Part shown: in pieces, positions 5,661 to 8,802 of the stretch | Layout of the letters: each line of letters begins with the position of its first letter | Position numbering within the stretch: position 1 is the stretch's first letter | NCBI GenBank assembly: GCA_031283835.1 | Contig: JAITBA010000237.1 | Location: 1-8,802 of the forward strand | Reading direction: 5' to 3' | Length of the DNA: 8,802 bases | Source of the DNA: Oscillospiraceae bacterium | GTDB taxonomy: Bacteria > Bacillota > Clostridia > Oscillospirales > Acutalibacteraceae | Position numbers and translations under genes: made by a program | The notes under the pieces: model-generated | Databases searched by the model: none | What the model was told of the DNA's origin: nothing | Seen by the model: the letters and a program-made list of their open reading frames with translations, nothing else

Positions 5661-8546
5661 TTATTGCAGCAGCGCCCTGGCCTTTTTGAGGAGCGCCGCA
5701 CAGCGCGCTTCGGCGGCGGAAAGGGGCGCGCCGGGGGCGAACGCGTCGGCGGTGCAGATGTAAAGCTTGATCTTCGGCTCCGTGCCCGAAGGGCGCAGCA
5801 CCAGCCAACTGCCGTCGGCCAAAAAGAGCTTGAGCACATTGGACGCGGGCAGGGCAATGGGGGTTGCCTCGCCTGTGCGCAGGTCGCGGCGGGTGCGGGT
5901 CTGATAATCCTCCACGGCCACCACGGTTTCGCCGGGCAGGCAGTCGGCAGCGTGGGCGCGCAGGTGCGCCATCCAGCCAGCAATTTGCGCAAGACCTGCC
6001 GCACCCCTGGCCTCGTGGTTGTGAAGCACCTCGTGCACCGCGCCATACCGGGTATACAGCGCTTGCAGCGCGTCGAAGAGCGTCACGCCCTTCTGTTTAT
6101 AATACAGCGCCATTTCGGCCACCAGAGCGCTGGAAATCACAGCGTCTTTGTCGCGGCACACGTCCCCCGTGAGGTACCCAAAGCTCTCCTCAAAGCCAAA
6201 CAAAAAGCTGTGCGCGCCGCTGGCCTTCCATTCATCCATGCGCTCGCCAATATATTTGAAGCCCGTGAGTACCAAATCCACGTGCACGCCGTTGGCGCGG
6301 CAGATGCGCTCGGCCAAAGTGCCGGTGACAATGGTCGTCACCACCGCCGGATTAGGGGGCATGGTGTTCAGTTCTTGGCAGGTGCGGATAAGATAATCGC
6401 ACAGCAGCGCGCCGGTTTGCGTGCCGCTAAGCACCACATAGTCGCCCGCGCTGTTCTGCGTCAACACGCCAATGCGGTCGGCGTCCGGGTCGGTGGCAAA
6501 GATCACGTCCGGTTTTTTGGTTTGCGCCAGCGCGATAGCCGGGCCAAAGGCCTCCCGCTCCTCGGGGTTGGGCTTTTTGACCGTAGGGAAGGAATGCGCG
6601 TCATCCTGATTCTTTTGTGACGGCACAACAAGCAAAGCCAAAAACCCCTGGCGCGTCAACAATTGCGTGACCGGTACCAACCCCGTGCCATGCAGCGGCG
6701 AATAGAGCAATTTTAAGTTATGCCCCTCCCGCCGGGTGAATTCCTTGCGAGGGAGCCATTGCTCGCTTGCGGCGTAATATACCTCATCAAAGGCCGCGTC
6801 CAAAGCAATCACTTGCCCCAAAAGCCCTCTCTCCGTCTCAAGAGAGCCGTCAAAATAATCGAGAGCGTTGATTTCGGCAAGAACTTTGGCGGCAGCCTCG
6901 TCTGTCAGTTGGCCGCCGGTGGCGTTGTAGGCCTTGTAGCCGTTGTATTCTTTGGGGTTGTGGGACGCAGTGACCACAATGCCCGTGTGGCAGCCAAAGT
7001 GCCGCACGGCAAAACTGAGCATGGGCGTGGGCCGCCCCTCGTCAAAAAGATAGACTGTCACGCCGCTTTGGCACAGCACTTGCGCCGCGTGGGCCGCAAA
7101 TTCGCGGGAGCAGCGGCGGGTGTCGTAGGCAATGGCCGCTTTGAGCGTACCCTGGGCAACTTCGGCGGGGTACGTTTTTTTGAGGTAATTGGCCAGGCCC
7201 TGGGTGGCGCGGCCCACGGTGTAGTGATTCATGCGGTTGCTGCCCGCGCCAATTTCGGCCCGCAGGCCGCCGGTGCCAAATTCCAACGCGCAGCGGAAGG
7301 CGTCTGTGCGCAGGGTTGTGTCGTCGGCCAAGGCTTCCAGTTCTGCCTGCCAGGGGTTGCCCTGGGGCACGTTTTTTAGCCAGCGCTCGTATTCCATATA
7401 GGCCTCGTTCGCGGCGATCAGCTCTTTTCGTTGCCGCACGCAATCCGCGCTGCGCCCGGGGTCTTGCGGGGTGCCAAAGGCATAATCCGTCAATTTTTCT
7501 AGCGTGGTGGTCGCCACATGGAGCCGGGTGTCGCTGGAAGCATAGTAAATCGCGACTTCGCCCTGTTCGTTCAGCGCCGCGCCGTTGCAAAACACCACGT
7601 TCGAAACGTCGCCCACGCGCTCTTCGCCCAGCGGCGCAAGAAAATACCCGCCGGGTTCCGCAATGATTTTGGCAGGGTCGTCTAAATCCGTGACAAAAAC
7701 ATAGAGCACGTAGCGCAGGCCGGCAGCGGTGTTGCGCACGCCGTGGGCAATGTGCAGCCAGCCCTTTTTTGTGCGAATAGGCACCGCGCCCGCGCCGTTT
7801 TTGCTCTCGGTGATTTGGTGATAACGCCGGGGGCTCACAAGCCGCTCTTCGTCAACGGCCGCATGGGTAATATCTTTGCACAGGGCAAAGCACACGCCGC
7901 CGCCGCTGCCCGCTTCAATAAAGCCCTCCTGCGGGCGGGTGTAGAAGGCGTATTGCCCCCGCACAAACGCGGGCAGCAACACCACGTTGCGCTGCTGACT
8001 AAAATGGGAACGCAGGTTCGGCAACCGCTCCCACCGGCGCAAATCTTTGGTGCGCACAATGCCGCAGGCCGCCTTGGCCGCGCTAAGTTCCGCGGCAGTC
8101 TTGTCCTTGCTTTCGGTGCAAAAAAGCCCATAAATCCAGCCGTCTTCGTGGGCCGTGAGCCGCATATCGTAGACATTCACTTCTTCCGGGTCGGTGTCTG
8201 GCAACGCAACAATCTGTTCAAAACGAAAGCCCTCGGCAGGCTGGGCACTCGAGGCCAAAGCAAAAAAGCTCTTGCGGTCTTTGCCCTCCACCCGGGCCAC
8301 AAGATAATATTTTTTGTCAAGATAGAGCGCCCCGGAATTGAACACAGCGTTGACGCCCAGGCGTTCCAGGCCATGAGGATTCGTCGCCGGGCTAAAGTCG
8401 TAGCACCAGCCGGGCGGCACATGCCCCCGTGTAAGCACCGGGTGTGCCCACCGCTGATAAACGCCGCCGCCGCCCGCAACAGGCACATTTTTTTGCGCCG
8501 TCAGAGCTTCATATTCTGCTATGGCCTGCCGAATCGTTTCATGCAT
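5661..8546 (-). CDS. Fusion of GH130 mannosylglucose phosphorylase and phosphoglucomutase/phosphomannomutase
   Basis: One open frame of 961 residues. The start is the ATG at 8546, with AAGGAG 10 nt upstream; an in-frame ATG at 8573 has no such site. Residues 1 to about 380 form a five-bladed beta-propeller phosphorylase of family GH130, matching 4-O-beta-D-mannosyl-D-glucose phosphorylase in NVYDMRLTAHEDGWIYG (D127 the likely general acid), RVEGKDRKSFF (85-95), YTRPQ, AHGVRNTAAGLRYVLY, GDVSNVVF and YYASSDTR (334-341). Residues 384-961 are a complete alpha-D-phosphohexomutase: FGTGGLRAEIGAGSNRMN, phosphoserine loop TASHNP with S528, metal loop DPDADR (686-691), sugar loop GFEES (784-788), phosphate loop RPSGTEP (918-924). 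The phosphorylase would turn mannosyl-glucose and phosphate into mannose 1-phosphate and glucose. The mutase could then make mannose 6-phosphate. No signal peptide is seen, so it is cytoplasmic. Both halves look catalytically intact. Substrates are inferred from family resemblance. Confidence 0.92.
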   Translation of the reverse strand: MHETIRQAIAEYEALTAQKNVPVAGGGGVYQRWAHPVLTRGHVPPGWCYDFSPATNPHGLERLGVNAVFNSGALYLDKKYYLVARVEGKDRKSFFALASSAQPAEGFRFEQIVALPDTDPEEVNVYDMRLTAHEDGWIYGLFCTESKDKTAAELSAAKAACGIVRTKDLRRWERLPNLRSHFSQQRNVVLLPAFVRGQYAFYTRPQEGFIEAGSGGGVCFALCKDITHAAVDEERLVSPRRYHQITESKNGAGAVPIRTKKGWLHIAHGVRNTAAGLRYVLYVFVTDLDDPAKIIAEPGGYFLAPLGEERVGDVSNVVFCNGAALNEQGEVAIYYASSDTRLHVATTTLEKLTDYAFGTPQDPGRSADCVRQRKELIAANEAYMEYERWLKNVPQGNPWQAELEALADDTTLRTDAFRCALEFGTGGLRAEIGAGSNRMNHYTVGRATQGLANYLKKTYPAEVAQGTLKAAIAYDTRRCSREFAAHAAQVLCQSGVTVYLFDEGRPTPMLSFAVRHFGCHTGIVVTASHNPKEYNGYKAYNATGGQLTDEAAAKVLAEINALDYFDGSLETERGLLGQVIALDAAFDEVYYAASEQWLPRKEFTRREGHNLKLLYSPLHGTGLVPVTQLLTRQGFLALLVVPSQKNQDDAHSFPTVKKPNPEEREAFGPAIALAQTKKPDVIFATDPDADRIGVLTQNSAGDYVVLSGTQTGALLCDYLIRTCQELNTMPPNPAVVTTIVTGTLAERICRANGVHVDLVLTGFKYIGERMDEWKASGAHSFLFGFEESFGYLTGDVCRDKDAVISSALVAEMALYYKQKGVTLFDALQALYTRYGAVHEVLHNHEARGAAGLAQIAGWMAHLRAHAADCLPGETVVAVEDYQTRTRRDLRTGEATPIALPASNVLKLFLADGSWLVLRPSGTEPKIKLYICTADAFAPGAPLSAAEARCAALLKKARALLQ

Positions 8547-8556
8547 ACGTTGTGCT

Positions 8557-8562
8557 CTCCTT
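8557..8562 (-). promoter_or_regulatory. Ribosome binding site of the phosphorylase-mutase gene
   Basis: AAGGAG on the minus strand, 10 nt before the ATG at 8546. It favours the MHETIRQ start over the upstream in-frame ATG at 8573, which is preceded only by an A/T-rich stretch. The resulting N-terminus has the length usual for GH130 mannosylglucose phosphorylases. Confidence 0.75.
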
Positions 8563-8576
8563 ACTTTGCGCATAAT

Positions 8577-8608
8577 AAAAAGTTCTTATAGCCGATTAAC
8601 CGGCTATA
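8577..8608 (-). terminator. Hairpin with T-run overlapping the trmFO stop codon
   Basis: On the minus strand TATAGCCG and CGGCTATA form a perfect 8-bp stem with a 6-nt loop that contains the TAA stop of trmFO. After AGAAC comes TTTTT. The T-run is 5 nt away from the stem, so termination may be partial. Because the next gene begins only about 50 nt after the trmFO stop, the element may act as an attenuator between the two. No strong promoter was found between it and the start at 8546. Confidence 0.5.
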
Positions 8609-8802
8609 TCATACGCCGCCAAGGCCCGCGCCGCAAGGGCTTCATAACGCCGGCGCTTGTCGCGGATATGTTCTCCCAAGGGGGGCAGCAAACCAAAATT
8701 TGCGCCCATGGGCTGAAAATTCTTCGCGCTTTCGTCGCTGATATAGCGGCACAGCGCGCCCAGCATGGTTTCGTTTGGCGGCAAAAACGGGGGCAGCCCT
8801 TG
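8596..8802 (-). CDS. trmFO: TrmFO, folate-dependent tRNA (uracil-54-C5)-methyltransferase, C-terminal end (5' end outside window)
   Basis: The last 68 residues of a protein whose start lies beyond the right edge; the frame is open to position 8802. The tail matches the end of TrmFO/Gid: GLPPFLPPNETMLGALCRYI, then FQPMGANFGLLPPL and IRDKRRRYEALAARAL. TrmFO is a cytoplasmic FAD protein that uses methylene-tetrahydrofolate to make ribothymidine at position 54 in the tRNA T-loop; it is typical of Firmicutes and some other bacteria that lack TrmA for this step. The FAD-binding part is not in the window. The stop TAA lies in a hairpin loop, and the phosphorylase-mutase gene follows 49 nt later on the same strand. 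Confidence 0.9.
   Translation of the reverse strand, partial: QGLPPFLPPNETMLGALCRYISDESAKNFQPMGANFGLLPPLGEHIRDKRRRYEALAARALAAYDIAG

Noticed and set aside
5571..6620. Long plus-strand open frame (349 codons) antisense to the mutase domain
   Set aside because: A shadow caused by GC-rich third positions in the real gene; the product is Gly/Ala/His/Arg-rich with no recognisable domain.
7743..8591. Long plus-strand open frame (282 codons) antisense to the phosphorylase domain
   Set aside because: The opposite strand encodes a clear GH130 enzyme with conserved motifs; this frame has no ribosome binding site and no recognisable domain.

Overview
The window looks like chromosomal DNA from a moderately GC-rich Firmicute, most likely a clostridial (Oscillospirales-like) gut or rumen bacterium. 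This is inferred from TrmFO (the folate-dependent tRNA methyltransferase typical of Gram-positives), a LysM/G5/M23 cell-wall hydrolase of clostridial style, strong AAGGAG-type ribosome binding sites, sigma-A-like promoters, and a glycoside phosphorylase most like gut mannan-utilisation enzymes. No mobile element, tRNA, rRNA or CRISPR array was seen.

Layout. Positions 1-1766 (minus strand) hold most of an ABC exporter half-transporter. It has an unusual soluble N-terminus, a PH-like region followed by a four-cysteine zinc ribbon, and it runs off the left edge just after Walker A. A divergent promoter region (1767-2055) separates it from a large membrane-anchored peptidoglycan hydrolase (2056-4488, plus strand) with a long cytoplasmic N-terminus, one clear TM segment, then LysM, G5 and M23 domains. 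A hairpin at 4586-4610 lies between this gene and the convergent yebC (4713-5462, minus strand). Upstream of yebC is a roughly 130-nt, potentially structured leader with its own good promoter. Next is a long minus-strand gene (5661-8546), followed at the right edge by the 3' end of trmFO (8596-8802).

The most interesting object is the 5661-8546 gene. It is one uninterrupted frame joining a GH130 phosphorylase, closely resembling 4-O-beta-D-mannosyl-D-glucose phosphorylase, to a complete phosphoglucomutase/phosphomannomutase. The first enzyme releases alpha-mannose 1-phosphate, and the second could convert it to mannose 6-phosphate. The polypeptide therefore appears to join two consecutive steps of mannan-disaccharide catabolism, with essentially no linker and an SD-like sequence before a possible internal start for the mutase half.

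The other genes are cell-envelope (exporter, hydrolase) or translation-related (yebC, trmFO) and have no obvious link to the sugar enzyme. No transporter, epimerase or mannanase is visible beside it.
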